64,000 nucleotides of DNA from CAYRYU01 sp964428355 (GCA_964428355.1 CAYRYU010000001.1:186001-250000); one strand, 5' to 3'; positions 41,331-50,276 are shown, counted from the stretch's first letter. Numbers and translations: made by a program. Notes: generated by a model not told the origin, from the letters alone.

Positions 41331-42665
41331 ATGGAAATGAAAACCTTTTCCGGGGGCCTTCATCCTCCAGAGATGAAGGAAACATCGGCAATGGCGGTAA
41401 TCCCCCTTCCACCGCCACCCAAGGTCGTCCTCCCCGTTTCCCAACATATCGGAGCTCCGGCGAAACCTGTAGTTGCGATCGGGGACAAGGTGGTCCTCGG
41501 GCAGAAGATCGCTGATCCGGGAGGATTCGTCTCCGCCCCGGTCCACGCCACTGTCTCTGGAAAGGTGGTTGGGGTCGGGAACTTTCTTCACCCCCTCGGA
41601 ATTCCCCAGCTGTCGATAGTGATCGAAACGGACCCTTCGGTGCCAGAGCCCTCTTTCTCCACGATAGAAGATGGCTTGAGCCTCTCTCCCGAAGATATCA
41701 AAAAGCGGATTCAGGAAGCCGGAATCGTTGGCTTGGGGGGGGCGACCTTCCCCACACATGTCAAGCTTTCCCCTCCACCGGGAAAACCAATCGATTCCGT
41801 GATCCTCAACGGAGTCGAGTGCGAACCCGGGCTTACCTCCGATCACAGAACCATGGTGGAGGAGCCTGACAAGATCGTTCAGGGCCTCAGGTTGTTCATG
41901 AGGGTCCTGAATGCGAAACAGGGATTCATCGGAATTGAAGCGAACAAACCTGATGCCATCAGACTCTTTCAAGAAAAGTTGCAGGGTTCTCCCAACCTCT
42001 CCGTTGTCCCGCTCGAAGTGAAGTATCCTCAAGGTGGGGAAAAACAACTGATCGTGGCCGTCCTTGGACGAGAGGTCCCTTCGGGGGGGTTGCCCCTAGA
42101 GGTGGGGGTGGTCGTCCAGAACGTGGCCACTGCAGCAGCGGTTCACGACGCGGTCTGCATGAAAAAGCCTCTTCTCGAAAGGGTCGTCACCCTGGCAGGG
42201 AAAAGCGCATTGAAGCCCGGAAATTACCGGACGCGCATCGGCACCCTTGTCAGCCACTTCGTCCAGACCGCGGGAGGACTGAAACCACCGGTCCGCAAGG
42301 TAATAATGGGGGGGCCGATGATGGGAACCGCGCTTTTCGATCTTGATGTTCCCATAATCAAGGGAACCGGGGGCCTTCTATGCTGGGACGAAACCCAGGT
42401 TTCCGGGCGAGAGGAAAAACCCTGTATCAGGTGTGGCCGGTGTATCGACGGATGCCCGATGAACCTGATGCCCCAACGCCTGAGGCTCCTTGTCGATTCG
42501 CAGAAATGGGCGGAAGCCGACTCCCTCGGAGCAATGGATTGCATGGAATGCGGGTGCTGCTCTTTCGCCTGCCCGGCTCACCTTCCCCTGGTCCAGGGGA
42601 TAAAACTCGGGAAACGCATGATCGCTGCGGAGCGGAAACGCGAAGCCCAGAAAGCAAAAGCATAA
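41331..42665 (+). CDS. rnfC: Rnf complex subunit RnfC
   Basis: 444 residues from ATG 41331 (AAAGGGG upstream; the TTG further up lacks one). RnfC is the peripheral NADH/FMN-binding subunit of the Rnf complex, which couples ferredoxin:NAD oxidoreduction to Na+ or H+ transport. Visible parts: the N-terminal barrel-sandwich hybrid (GGLHPPEMKETS), the Rossmann-like domain with VGLGGATFPTHVKLSPP and LNGVECEPGLTSD, and two 4Fe-4S motifs at the end (CIRCGRCIDGCP and CMECGCCSFACP). Length as in clostridial RnfC. First gene of rnfCDGEAB. Confidence 0.96.
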   Translation: MEMKTFSGGLHPPEMKETSAMAVIPLPPPPKVVLPVSQHIGAPAKPVVAIGDKVVLGQKIADPGGFVSAPVHATVSGKVVGVGNFLHPLGIPQLSIVIETDPSVPEPSFSTIEDGLSLSPEDIKKRIQEAGIVGLGGATFPTHVKLSPPPGKPIDSVILNGVECEPGLTSDHRTMVEEPDKIVQGLRLFMRVLNAKQGFIGIEANKPDAIRLFQEKLQGSPNLSVVPLEVKYPQGGEKQLIVAVLGREVPSGGLPLEVGVVVQNVATAAAVHDAVCMKKPLLERVVTLAGKSALKPGNYRTRIGTLVSHFVQTAGGLKPPVRKVIMGGPMMGTALFDLDVPIIKGTGGLLCWDETQVSGREEKPCIRCGRCIDGCPMNLMPQRLRLLVDSQKWAEADSLGAMDCMECGCCSFACPAHLPLVQGIKLGKRMIAAERKREAQKAKA

Positions 42666-42678
42666 GGGATCCGACGAC

Positions 42679-43755
42679 ATGAGCGAAACAACAACAGCAC
42701 CCCGCAATCGTCTTCTCGTGACCAGCGGCCCTCACCTCCAGGCCGGAGATACCGTCTCCCGGATCATGTGGGAGGTAAATCTCGCGCTGGTGCCCGCTCT
42801 CCTGATGAGTTTCTGGTTCTTCGGGGGAAGAGCCCTGGTGGTGGTTTTTGCCTCCATTCTGGGCGCCCTTGCCGGAGAGGCTTTCGTTCAGGGGCTGTTC
42901 CTGAAAAAACCCCTCACTCTTGGGGATGGAAGCGCGTTCCTGACCGGGATTCTCCTCGCCTTCTGCGTTCCTGCCGCACTCCCCTGGTGGGCCGCTTTCA
43001 TCGGCGGTTTCCTCGCCATCGTATTGGGAAAGCAGATCTATGGCGGCCTGGGACACAACATCTTCAACCCGGCCCATGTTGCCCGGGCCATCCTTCTTGC
43101 AAGCTGGCCGCTCTACATGACCACCTGGCTCAAACCCGGGGCTGCTTCGGGCCTCATCGGCCCCCTTCCGGACGGTGTGACCCAAGCCACCCCCCTGGGC
43201 TTCTTGAAGGAGGCCGCCCGTGATTCCAACCTCGTGAACAGTTTACTGGCAAGCGGGACTACCATTCTCGATTATACTTTCGGTGAACTGAAGATCGGAT
43301 GGTCAGACCTGTTGACCGGAAACATCGGCGGTTCCCTCGGGGAGACTTGCAAGATCGCGCTGATCCTTGGCGCGGTTTTCCTCCTCGTCCGGAAGCACAT
43401 TTCCTGGCATGTCCCGGCAACGATGATGGGAACGGTTTTCATTGGAACACTCCTTGCCGAACGCAGCCTTCCGATGGCGATGTTCCATCTGCTCGGAGGA
43501 GGCCTGATCATCGGAGCCTTCTTCATGGCGACAGACATGGTGACCGCCCCCCTGACGAAAACCGGCCATCTCATTTTCGGCTTCGGATGCGGGGCAATCA
43601 CCTTGCTGATACGCCTCAAGGGAGGCTACCCGGAAGGCGTGTGCTACTCCATCCTGATCATGAACGCAATCGTTCCCCTGATCGACAAGATCACCGTTCC
43701 GAGAAAGTTCGGAGCCCTGCCCCCCTCCCCGGCTCCAAAGGAGGCCAAGGCATGA
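42679..43755 (+). CDS. rnfD: Rnf complex subunit RnfD
   Basis: 358 residues, eight to ten transmembrane segments; starts like other RnfD with TSGPHLQAGDTVSRIMWEVN. A covalently bound FMN is expected on Thr 171 in DGVTQATPL. GLGHNIFNPAHVAR and ATDMVTAPLTKTG are family signatures. It starts 13 bases behind rnfC and overlaps rnfG by four bases. Confidence 0.96.
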   Translation: MSETTTAPRNRLLVTSGPHLQAGDTVSRIMWEVNLALVPALLMSFWFFGGRALVVVFASILGALAGEAFVQGLFLKKPLTLGDGSAFLTGILLAFCVPAALPWWAAFIGGFLAIVLGKQIYGGLGHNIFNPAHVARAILLASWPLYMTTWLKPGAASGLIGPLPDGVTQATPLGFLKEAARDSNLVNSLLASGTTILDYTFGELKIGWSDLLTGNIGGSLGETCKIALILGAVFLLVRKHISWHVPATMMGTVFIGTLLAERSLPMAMFHLLGGGLIIGAFFMATDMVTAPLTKTGHLIFGFGCGAITLLIRLKGGYPEGVCYSILIMNAIVPLIDKITVPRKFGALPPSPAPKEAKA

Positions 43756-44534
43756 AGGACATGATCAAAACCGGTCTCTTCCTTCTGGCTTTTTCCGCTG
43801 TCGCGGGTTTCCTGCTTGCCCTTACGGAAATGGTCACGGCCCCCGAGATCGAGAAAAACAACCGGCTTGCGGAAGAAAAAGCCCGCAAGGAGGCTCTCCC
43901 CGGATCGGTCGCCTTCAAATCGCTTAAGATCGAAGGAAATCCGGCCGGCGACCTCTTGAACCTCGGATTCGACAAGGATGGGAAATTCCTCGGGACCGTC
44001 GTGAAAGTGGCCCCCAAGGGGTACGGTGGCCCAATCGAGATCGTCATGGGGATCAACCCCGATATGTCGGTCTCGGGAGTCAAGATTCAATCCCTGAGGG
44101 AAACCCCCGGCCTCGGAACCAAGCTCCAGGAGAAGTTCCTGACCAATTTCAACGGAATTTGCCAGGAAAAAAAATCTGCCCTGAGGCCCTCTTTGAAAAA
44201 GGACGGGGGCGACATCGACGGAATCACCGCCGCGACGGTGAGTTCACGGGCTTTCTGCCGGGGGGTTACCCAGGGAATCGAGTTCGTTAAATCCTGCAAG
44301 GAAAAGATCACTACCGAGAGCACCACTCCACCGAAACCGGATAGCGGTGTTCAGACGGGCACTGCGCCGACGTCCACGCCGTCGCCTACCCCCTCGACTG
44401 CGCCGGTCCCTGCCACTACCGCCCCGGTACCCACTCCACCGTCCCAGACCACTTCCCCGGTTGCCCCCGCGCCCACCACGGGTCCAACCCTTGCCCCTTC
44501 GGCCTCCGGAACTCCGCAGACAGGAGGACAGTGA
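43752..44534 (+). CDS. rnfG: Rnf complex subunit RnfG
   Basis: 260 residues with one N-terminal transmembrane helix and a periplasmic FMN-binding domain. ATGA overlap with rnfD. The flavinylation site reads DGITAATVSS, with Thr 162 as acceptor; the usual Gly two residues before it is Ala. After about residue 190 the protein continues in a 70-residue Thr/Pro/Ser/Ala-rich tail that other RnfG do not have, presumably periplasmic. The stop overlaps the start of rnfE. Confidence 0.94.
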   Translation: MKDMIKTGLFLLAFSAVAGFLLALTEMVTAPEIEKNNRLAEEKARKEALPGSVAFKSLKIEGNPAGDLLNLGFDKDGKFLGTVVKVAPKGYGGPIEIVMGINPDMSVSGVKIQSLRETPGLGTKLQEKFLTNFNGICQEKKSALRPSLKKDGGDIDGITAATVSSRAFCRGVTQGIEFVKSCKEKITTESTTPPKPDSGVQTGTAPTSTPSPTPSTAPVPATTAPVPTPPSQTTSPVAPAPTTGPTLAPSASGTPQTGGQ

Positions 44535-45136
44535 TGGCTACTCCGATGGAAGATTTGACCAAGGGCTTTTGGAAGGAAAACCCGATCTTCGTGATCATGC
44601 TCGGATGCTGTCCGGCACTGGCTACCTCGACGTCTCTCTCGAACGCCGTTGGAATGGGAATCGCTGCCACGTTCGTCCTGATCGGAAGCAACCTGATCAT
44701 CTCGATCATCAGATCGATCGTCCCCGACAAGATCCGGATCCCGATCTACATCGTCGTCATCGCAACATTCGTGACGATGATAGACAAGTTCATGGCCGCC
44801 TTCACACCGGCTCTTTCAGCGAGCCTGGGAATCTTCATTCCCCTGATCGTGGTCAACTGCATCATCCTCGGACGCGCGGAGGCTTTCGCGAACAAAAACA
44901 CTCCTATTGCCAGCATCCTTGACGCGATCGGAATGGGCCTCGGTTTCACCTTCGCCCTGATGATGATCGCCGCGATCCGTGAACTTCTTGGGGACGGCAA
45001 GCTCTTCGGAATCCCGATCCCGGTCTTCAAGGATGATCCCTGTCTGATGATGATCATGGCCCCGGGAGGTTTCTTCGTATTCGGACTTCTGATGGGCTTG
45101 AAGAAACACATGGCCCTGCAGGGAGGGAAATCATGA
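44534..45136 (+). CDS. rnfE: Rnf complex subunit RnfE
   Basis: 200 residues, six transmembrane segments. ATG 44534 is preferred to the GTG three bases earlier because AGGAGG then stands six bases away; the ATG shares one base with the rnfG stop. The start FWKENPIFVIMLGCCPALATST contains the conserved membrane Cys that, with its RnfA counterpart, binds the intramembrane iron-sulfur cluster. GRAEAFANKN is the second family signature with its Cys-pair partner region. Overlaps rnfA by four bases. Confidence 0.96.
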   Translation: MATPMEDLTKGFWKENPIFVIMLGCCPALATSTSLSNAVGMGIAATFVLIGSNLIISIIRSIVPDKIRIPIYIVVIATFVTMIDKFMAAFTPALSASLGIFIPLIVVNCIILGRAEAFANKNTPIASILDAIGMGLGFTFALMMIAAIRELLGDGKLFGIPIPVFKDDPCLMMIMAPGGFFVFGLLMGLKKHMALQGGKS

Positions 45137-45711
45137 GCGCTGAATTGATCGGGATTTTCATAGTCGCAATTTTCATCGAAAACTTCGTTCTCAGCCAGAT
45201 CCTGGGAATCTGCCCTTTCGTGGGTGTTTCAAGCAAGCTCGATTCCGCCGTCGGGATGGGCCTCGCGGTGGTTTTCGTCATGGTCATGGCAGGCGTCGTC
45301 TGCTGGGGCGTCCAGGCCTTTTTCCTGGTCCCATACAAGCTCGAATATCTCCAGACCCTTTCCTTCATCCTTGTCATCGCCGCCCTCGTGCAGTTCGTGG
45401 AGATGGTGATCAAGAAGACCGTCCCGTCCTTGTATCAGGCGCTGGGAGTCTATCTTCCCCTCATCACCACCAACTGCGCGGTCCTGGGAGTTTCCCTGCT
45501 CAACATCAAGAAAAACTACGGGCTGGTCGAATCCGCGGTCAACTCGCTTGGAGGGGGCCTGGGCTTCTTCTTCGCCCTAGTTCTCATGGCGGGAATCCGT
45601 GAAAGGCTCGAGTACAGCGACATACCAGTCGCCATGCGCGGAGCCCCGATAACGTTCATCACCACCGGTCTCCTGGCATTCGCCTTCATGGGATTTTCGG
45701 GCCTCGTATAG
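45133..45711 (+). CDS. rnfA: Rnf complex subunit RnfA
   Basis: 192 residues, six transmembrane segments, homologous to RnfE. Motifs ENFVLSQILGICPFVGVS and LPLITTNCAVLGVSLLN contain the Cys residues of the shared intramembrane 2Fe-2S cluster. ATGA overlap with rnfE; rnfB follows after 11 bases. Confidence 0.96.
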   Translation: MSAELIGIFIVAIFIENFVLSQILGICPFVGVSSKLDSAVGMGLAVVFVMVMAGVVCWGVQAFFLVPYKLEYLQTLSFILVIAALVQFVEMVIKKTVPSLYQALGVYLPLITTNCAVLGVSLLNIKKNYGLVESAVNSLGGGLGFFFALVLMAGIRERLEYSDIPVAMRGAPITFITTGLLAFAFMGFSGLV

Positions 45712-45722
45712 AAGGAACTAGT

Positions 45723-46730
45723 ATGAGCATCATGCCGATTCTTTCCGCTGTCCTCGTCCTTGGTGGAATGGGGTTCATCTTCGGAGCCCTCCTCTCGTAT
45801 GCAAGCGTGGCCTTCGAGGTAAAGGTCGACCCCCGTGTCGAAACTGCAACGAGCATGCTTCCCGGCGCCAACTGCGGGGGCTGCGGATACCCGGGTTGCG
45901 CCGGTCTCGCCAACGCCATCGTGGAGAAGGGAGTCCCCATCTCGACCTGCCCCGTGATCAGCGCCGCCAACCGCGCAAAGCTGGCCGAAGCCCTCGGAAT
46001 GAAGGACTCCGGCGCGGCGAAACCCGCAGCGGCTGTGGTCTATTGCAAAGGACTCCCCTCCGAGGAGTACCGGAAGTTCAAGTATGAGGGAATCAAGGAT
46101 TGCCAGGCTGGGATTTTGATTGCCAACGGTCCCTGGTTGTGCCCTCACCGCTGTATCGGCCTGGGATCATGCGTCAAGGCTTGCATGTTCGGCGCGATCT
46201 CCATGGGTCCGGATGAACTTCCCATCATCGACAAGAACAAATGCACTGCCTGCGGAAAATGTGTCCGGGCATGTCCCAAGACGATCATCACCCTCACGGA
46301 CAAGGCGAAAAAGGTTCATGTAAAATGCCATTCTACCGACACCGGGGCGGAAGTCCGGAAGGTCTGCAAAGTCGGATGCATCGGGTGCAAAATGTGCGAG
46401 AAGGTCTGTGCATACGATGCGATCAAAGTGGAAAACAACCTGGCAAGAATCGATTACGAGAAGTGCACGGAATGTGGTGCTTGCGTGGCCAAATGTCCGA
46501 TGAAGACCATCATCTTCGAAGGAGAAGCTGAGTTCAAACCCCGGAAGGCAGTAATCGACGAGAGTGTCTGCGTCGGCTGCACCCTTTGCTTCAAGGTTTG
46601 CAAGTTCGAGGCGGTGAACGGGGGCAAACCGAAGGAGAAACATTCCATTATCGGGGCCAAATGTGTTGGTTGCGGGGCCTGCGTGGCAAAATGCCCCAAG
46701 AAATGCATCGTTCTCCAAACCCCCGGATGA
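45723..46730 (+). CDS. rnfB: Rnf complex subunit RnfB, polyferredoxin form
   Basis: 335 residues. One N-terminal helix, the Fe-S domain with NCGGCGYPGCAGLA and a later Cys (STCPV), then six Cys-rich ferredoxin-type motifs in order (CIGLGSCVKAC, CTACGKCVRACP, CIGCKMCEKVC, CTECGACVAKCP, CVGCTLCFKVC, CVGCGACVAKCP). This is the long RnfB of acetogens and other anaerobes rather than the short proteobacterial one. It takes electrons from reduced ferredoxin and passes them into the membrane subunits. Last of the six rnf genes; plsY follows after 19 bases. Confidence 0.95.
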   Translation: MSIMPILSAVLVLGGMGFIFGALLSYASVAFEVKVDPRVETATSMLPGANCGGCGYPGCAGLANAIVEKGVPISTCPVISAANRAKLAEALGMKDSGAAKPAAAVVYCKGLPSEEYRKFKYEGIKDCQAGILIANGPWLCPHRCIGLGSCVKACMFGAISMGPDELPIIDKNKCTACGKCVRACPKTIITLTDKAKKVHVKCHSTDTGAEVRKVCKVGCIGCKMCEKVCAYDAIKVENNLARIDYEKCTECGACVAKCPMKTIIFEGEAEFKPRKAVIDESVCVGCTLCFKVCKFEAVNGGKPKEKHSIIGAKCVGCGACVAKCPKKCIVLQTPG

Positions 46731-46749
46731 CCATCGAGGATCGCGGATC

Positions 46750-47418
46750 ATGACCCCTTATCTGATCTACCTTTTTCTTGCCTACATGGTGGGGTCGATC
46801 CCGTTCGGTGTTCTTGCGGCAAAGATCCTCGGGAAAGGTCCGATCTTCGAACCCGGCGAACGAAACCCGAAACATGCCGGGGACGTTTTCAAGATTCTCG
46901 GAAACAAGCTTGGGGTAATTGTTACGATCCTCGATTTCGGGAAAGGCCTTTTCGTCGTTTGGCCTCTGATCACCATCCTGCTCGGTGAGCCGGGTCACAT
47001 CACCTGGTGGGTGGTTTCCCTTGGAGGTTTGTTTGTCGTGATCGGGCACTGCAACTCGGCCGTTCTCGGGTTCCGCGGAGGACGCGGCCTGGCAACGAGT
47101 TTCGGGGTTCTTTTCCCTATCCTCCCCTTCCCCGCCATCGGCGCATGTCTTGTCTGGGCCGCTCTCTCGTTCTGGGGCCTTTCCACCCGCCCAGGCGCAC
47201 TCAGCGCAGCCGGGGCGATGCCTTTTTTCAGCATCCCCTACTGCCTCTATTATCCCGAAAAGCTCTTCTACCTTTATGCTGTCGCCTTCCTCTCACTCTG
47301 GACGATGTGGGAACACCGCGCCACCCTGGCCAAGTATCTCGGGATGGCAAAGATCCAACGTTCCAACACTGCTCCGGACGTGGATTCCCCCCCCCCCAAG
47401 TCCATCTCCGGCGCTTGA
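46750..47418 (+). CDS. plsY: Glycerol-3-phosphate acyltransferase PlsY
   Basis: 222 residues from ATG 46750. PlsY uses acyl-phosphate to acylate glycerol-3-phosphate in the inner membrane, the first step of phospholipid synthesis. Several transmembrane helices and the three loops GSIPFG, LDFGKG and GHCNSAVLGFRGGRGLAT are visible; in the first motif region the usual GSGN-AG box reads ERNPKHAGDVF, a variant. A short Pro/Ser tail is added. It lies 19 bases behind rnfB and may be read from the rnf transcript. Its stop is 14 bases from that of a convergent gene. Confidence 0.85.
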   Translation: MTPYLIYLFLAYMVGSIPFGVLAAKILGKGPIFEPGERNPKHAGDVFKILGNKLGVIVTILDFGKGLFVVWPLITILLGEPGHITWWVVSLGGLFVVIGHCNSAVLGFRGGRGLATSFGVLFPILPFPAIGACLVWAALSFWGLSTRPGALSAAGAMPFFSIPYCLYYPEKLFYLYAVAFLSLWTMWEHRATLAKYLGMAKIQRSNTAPDVDSPPPKSISGA

Positions 47419-47432
47419 GCGAAAGGAATGAC

Positions 47433-48092
47433 CTACCGGGAGCCTGCTGCACCGGAAACCGGGACCTTGGAAAAACCGAGATACTCGATTTCGATGTAAC
47501 CCCCGGCGAACACTGTTCTGAATTGGGTCAAATCCACCCCTGTGAGGAAAAGCTCCTGGAAGAAACCCCGCGCGGCCGGATCTATCTGGGAAAATGGCGG
47601 GATCGGATCTATCCGGACGGACCCAAGCCGCCGGAACTTGTCGAACGACAGGCTGACAAGGTATACGGAAAATACCATTTTGCTGCACTTTCCCATGGTA
47701 TAGGAAAATGCCTTTGCCCCCAATTCCTTGAGATACTTTTCCACTTGCGAGATCTGGCGCCCAAACAACCCCATCTGCTTTTTCGGGGCCTTGAGGCTGT
47801 TGTCAAACAAGGGATCGAAAGGCATCACCTTCGTCCCGGAACCGGTAATGCCGCCGGAAATCACTGGCCTCGTCGCGGAAGCCTGACCTTGGGGCGATGG
47901 ACCTCCAGGCCCACCCCCTTGCCCCCCGCCAGGAGGTCCTCCCCCAGATCCAGGGGAGGGGTTACCTCCTCCGAAAAACTGTGGAACCTTCCCGCCAGGG
48001 TTGTCATACTGGCCTCTTAGCGCCCATGGAAGGGCAAGAATTCCGAAGAGGACCAAAAACGATGGCCCCTTGATCCAGTGTTTCATCTCCAT
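47433..48092 (-). CDS. Secreted protein of unknown function with Gly/Pro linker
   Basis: 219 residues. A signal peptide (GPSFLVLFGILALPWALRGQ) is followed by a 40-residue Gly/Pro-rich linker (GGGPPGGGQGGGPGG) and a domain of about 130 residues with no recognised motif (MGLFGRQISQVEKYLKELG; FRRLGSVRIDPIPP). Two Met starts six bases apart are possible. It is convergent with plsY and divergent from the PfpI-ferritin gene. PilO/PilP-like periplasmic domains can look similar, but evidence is too thin. Confidence 0.6.
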   Translation of the reverse strand: MEMKHWIKGPSFLVLFGILALPWALRGQYDNPGGKVPQFFGGGNPSPGSGGGPPGGGQGGGPGGPSPQGQASATRPVISGGITGSGTKVMPFDPLFDNSLKAPKKQMGLFGRQISQVEKYLKELGAKAFSYTMGKCSKMVFSVYLVSLSFDKFRRLGSVRIDPIPPFSQIDPAARGFFQELFLTGVDLTQFRTVFAGGYIEIEYLGFSKVPVSGAAGSR

Positions 48093-48152
48093 GGAAACAG
48101 TCTATTCCATATCCCGCTTCGTGGGAAGGGCCCCCGATCATCCTTGACCTTT

Positions 48153-48181
48153 TTGACTTCGGGCAGCCAGGATGCTATTCT
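48153..48181 (+). promoter_or_regulatory. Sigma-70-type promoter of the PfpI-ferritin gene
   Basis: TTGACT and TATTCT with 17 bases between; start near 48188, then AGGAGG at 48198-48203 and GTG at 48210. Confidence 0.6.
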
Positions 48182-48209
48182 TTGGCCACCCCAAGACAGG
48201 AGGCGGCGG

Positions 48210-49259
48210 GTGCGCCCGCACACCAGCATGGATTTGAAAAACAAACTCGTAGCCATTCTCCTTGCTCCACGTTTCCAAGATGATGAAGCGGTTTCTTTCT
48301 CCAAGTATCTTTCCGCCCTTGGTGCGGATGTGAAATTCCTCGGACTCCAGCGTGGAAAGTGCCAGGGAAAGGCATCCACGGTTATCGAGATAGATTCGGT
48401 GATTTCCGAGATCCACCCGGATGAATTTGAAGCAGTGCTCATTCCAGGGGGGGGGGCGCCCGAAACATTGCGGACCAACAAGGAAATCCAGGCTTTTGTC
48501 CGATCCTTCTTCGGTCAGGGAAAACCTGTCGGGGCGATCTGTCACGGCCCTCAGGTCCTGATTTCCGCAGGGGTCGTTTCAGGGCGGCGCCTGACGGGAT
48601 TTCCAGGAATCCGTGACGACCTGGTCAATGCGGGTGCACATTACCTCGATGAACCGGTCGTGACGGACGGAAACCTGGTAACCGCGCGACTTCTCCAGGA
48701 CCTGAAGGCTTTCAACGAGGCATTCGGACTGCTTCTTGAAAGTCACCTGGCCGAAAGAGCACCCTGGTTCAATGTTTCACCCCATAGGGTAATCGAGCTG
48801 GCAATTGCCAACGAGGGGAAAGCCCAAGCTCTTTACGAGGACCTCGCAAAAAGAGCCAAGGACCGCCTTGTCAAAGCCAAGTTCAAGTACCTTTCGGAAA
48901 TGGAACGATGCCACAAGGAAACCTTGACCCAACTTTTCGAGAGGGTCACGGGAGGCAACTCCCCCAGGGCCATCGAACCCCTGGGAAGGTCGCCCGAAGG
49001 ACCCAGGGGGTCCGATCCCGAAATGGGAATCCACCACCTTCTCAGGGAAGCCATTCTTGCCGAGGAAGCCGCCCACCGTCTTTATTCACAGATTGCGGAA
49101 AAGGTCATCAATCCAGGGAGTCGGAAGCTCTTCCTGGATCTCGCCGAAGAGGAGTTCCAGCACAAAGTGGCGCTGGAGGCGGAGTTCGGCATCAAAAGCG
49201 GTCGGACAATCCCCTCCGCGATCGAAAAAGAGCCCTGGTGGTCCCAGGAATACTGGTGA
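48210..49259 (+). CDS. DJ-1/PfpI domain fused to rubrerythrin-like diiron domain
   Basis: 349 residues from GTG 48210, chosen because a perfect AGGAGG lies six bases upstream and the promoter fits; the ATG at 48228 has none. Residues 10-180 are a PfpI/DJ-1 domain: VAILLAPRFQDDE, AVLIPGGGAPETLR, the nucleophile elbow GAICHGPQ (Cys 111, His 112) and TGFPGIRDDLVNAGA. Residues 190-345 form a ferritin-like four-helix bundle with two ExxH half-sites (ERCH near 232-235 and EFQH near the end) and preceding Glu residues, as in rubrerythrin, but without rubredoxin. Protease/deglycase-type and diiron domains in one chain suggest defence against oxidative or carbonyl stress. An RseC-like gene follows after three bases. 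Confidence 0.85.
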   Translation: MRPHTSMDLKNKLVAILLAPRFQDDEAVSFSKYLSALGADVKFLGLQRGKCQGKASTVIEIDSVISEIHPDEFEAVLIPGGGAPETLRTNKEIQAFVRSFFGQGKPVGAICHGPQVLISAGVVSGRRLTGFPGIRDDLVNAGAHYLDEPVVTDGNLVTARLLQDLKAFNEAFGLLLESHLAERAPWFNVSPHRVIELAIANEGKAQALYEDLAKRAKDRLVKAKFKYLSEMERCHKETLTQLFERVTGGNSPRAIEPLGRSPEGPRGSDPEMGIHHLLREAILAEEAAHRLYSQIAEKVINPGSRKLFLDLAEEEFQHKVALEAEFGIKSGRTIPSAIEKEPWWSQEYW

Positions 49260-49262
49260 TTC

Positions 49263-49745
49263 ATGCCCCTCGAAGGAACCGTCCTGGCAAAAAGCGGAGA
49301 TTGGGTCGATGTCGAGGTCGCCCCGCAAATCCAGTGCGGCCAGTGCCGGGCCTGCATCCAGTTCCTGAATGAGGAGGATAGGTGCCGCAAGAAGACGATC
49401 CGCGCTCTCGCAAACAACTTCTCACCCCGGGAAGGTGACCGGGTTTCTCTCGACACATTGCCTGGGGAAAGATCCTTCATGGCATTCCTTCTGTTTGGGA
49501 TCCCACTTTTGGGCTTTTTTTCCGGCCTCTACTTCTCACCAGCACTGTATTCCTGGCTCGCGGGTGGCCCTGAATCCGATTCCAGTGCCTTTTTTGGAGG
49601 CCTGGCGGGTTTCGCGGGAGGTTTTCTCCTGCTTTTCGCGCTTTCCAGAGCGGGTTTTCTCGAGCGTTATCACCTGAAAGTCACGGCGGTTCATCCCGAT
49701 GCGACCGTGAAGTTTGCCCCCAGCCCCGTGGAGGGAAATCAATAG
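49263..49745 (+). CDS. RseC/MucC-like redox membrane protein
   Basis: 160 residues. The first 65 residues hold four cysteines in the RseC arrangement (Cys 25, 28, 31 and 41: CGQCRAC and C), an expected metal or Fe-S site, then two transmembrane helices (about 70-93 and 107-130). RseC proteins modulate sigma-E or, in enterobacteria, work with the Rsx/Rnf complex to keep SoxR reduced; many genomes put the gene beside rnf. Here it follows the PfpI-ferritin gene and lies 3 kb from rnf, so a redox-sensing role is plausible. Confidence 0.82.
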   Translation: MPLEGTVLAKSGDWVDVEVAPQIQCGQCRACIQFLNEEDRCRKKTIRALANNFSPREGDRVSLDTLPGERSFMAFLLFGIPLLGFFSGLYFSPALYSWLAGGPESDSSAFFGGLAGFAGGFLLLFALSRAGFLERYHLKVTAVHPDATVKFAPSPVEGNQ

Positions 49746-49898
49746 GGGGAAAACGAAGGACTGGAAAAGGACCTTCCTGGAAGGGCAACCGGTCATTTCC
49801 CACCGGAAAGTCGAAAGGAACTTCTCCCCCCCCCCAGGATTTCCGACCACCCTTTTCGATAGGTGGCAAATCTGCACCTATGTGCGAAAAAACCGCCT

Positions 49899-49931
49899 AA
49901 AAAAAAGGCCCCCGGCTTGGAAAAACCGGGG
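49899..49931 (-). terminator. Minus-strand intrinsic terminator
   Basis: CCCCGG and CCGGGG form the stem; on the minus strand GGCC and eight T follow. It may end the transcript of the membrane protein gene at 50295-50861 or an unknown minus-strand RNA. Confidence 0.5.
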
Positions 49932-49949
49932 ACAAAGTGAGAGGATCTT

Positions 49950-49977
49950 TTGAGAGGATACTTGAAGTAAATATAAA
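49950..49977 (+). promoter_or_regulatory. Candidate promoter of a short transcription unit
   Basis: TTGAGA and TATAAA (each five of six consensus positions) with a 16-base spacer; start expected near 49984. Confidence 0.45.
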
Positions 49978-50010
49978 AGAGTTTCCGAACCGTGCATGAA
50001 AGGGGTGTGA

Positions 50011-50163
50011 ATGGTACTGTGGAGTCTATGTGTGTATTTCAAGGCGTCTGCAGTAAAGAAGAGGTATCTGATGCCGCGACTTCTGCTTCGTGAATTGCTG
50101 GCTGCTGCAACGATTTTGCGATATCCGGAGGCAGGGAGGAGGTTAATCGTACCCTACCCCTAA
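50011..50163 (+). CDS. Possible small protein (50 residues)
   Basis: ATG 50011 to TAA 50161 with a purine-rich AAGGGG about seven bases upstream. The product (MVLWSLCVYFK... RLLLRELLAAATILRYPEAG) is basic and Leu/Ala-rich with a potential amphipathic helix. It lies between a promoter and a terminator, which is the main reason to list it; the same unit could equally be a non-coding RNA of about 310 bases. Confidence 0.25.
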   Translation: MVLWSLCVYFKASAVKKRYLMPRLLLRELLAAATILRYPEAGRRLIVPYP

Positions 50164-50276
50164 CGGTTACGGAAACATCTTTTCAAAGAACTGATGAACT
50201 AATATATGCAAAAACGATGCCAACCCCAAATTGGCTTTTGAAGCCACTTTCCGGAGATACAAAAGAGGGTGCTTTT

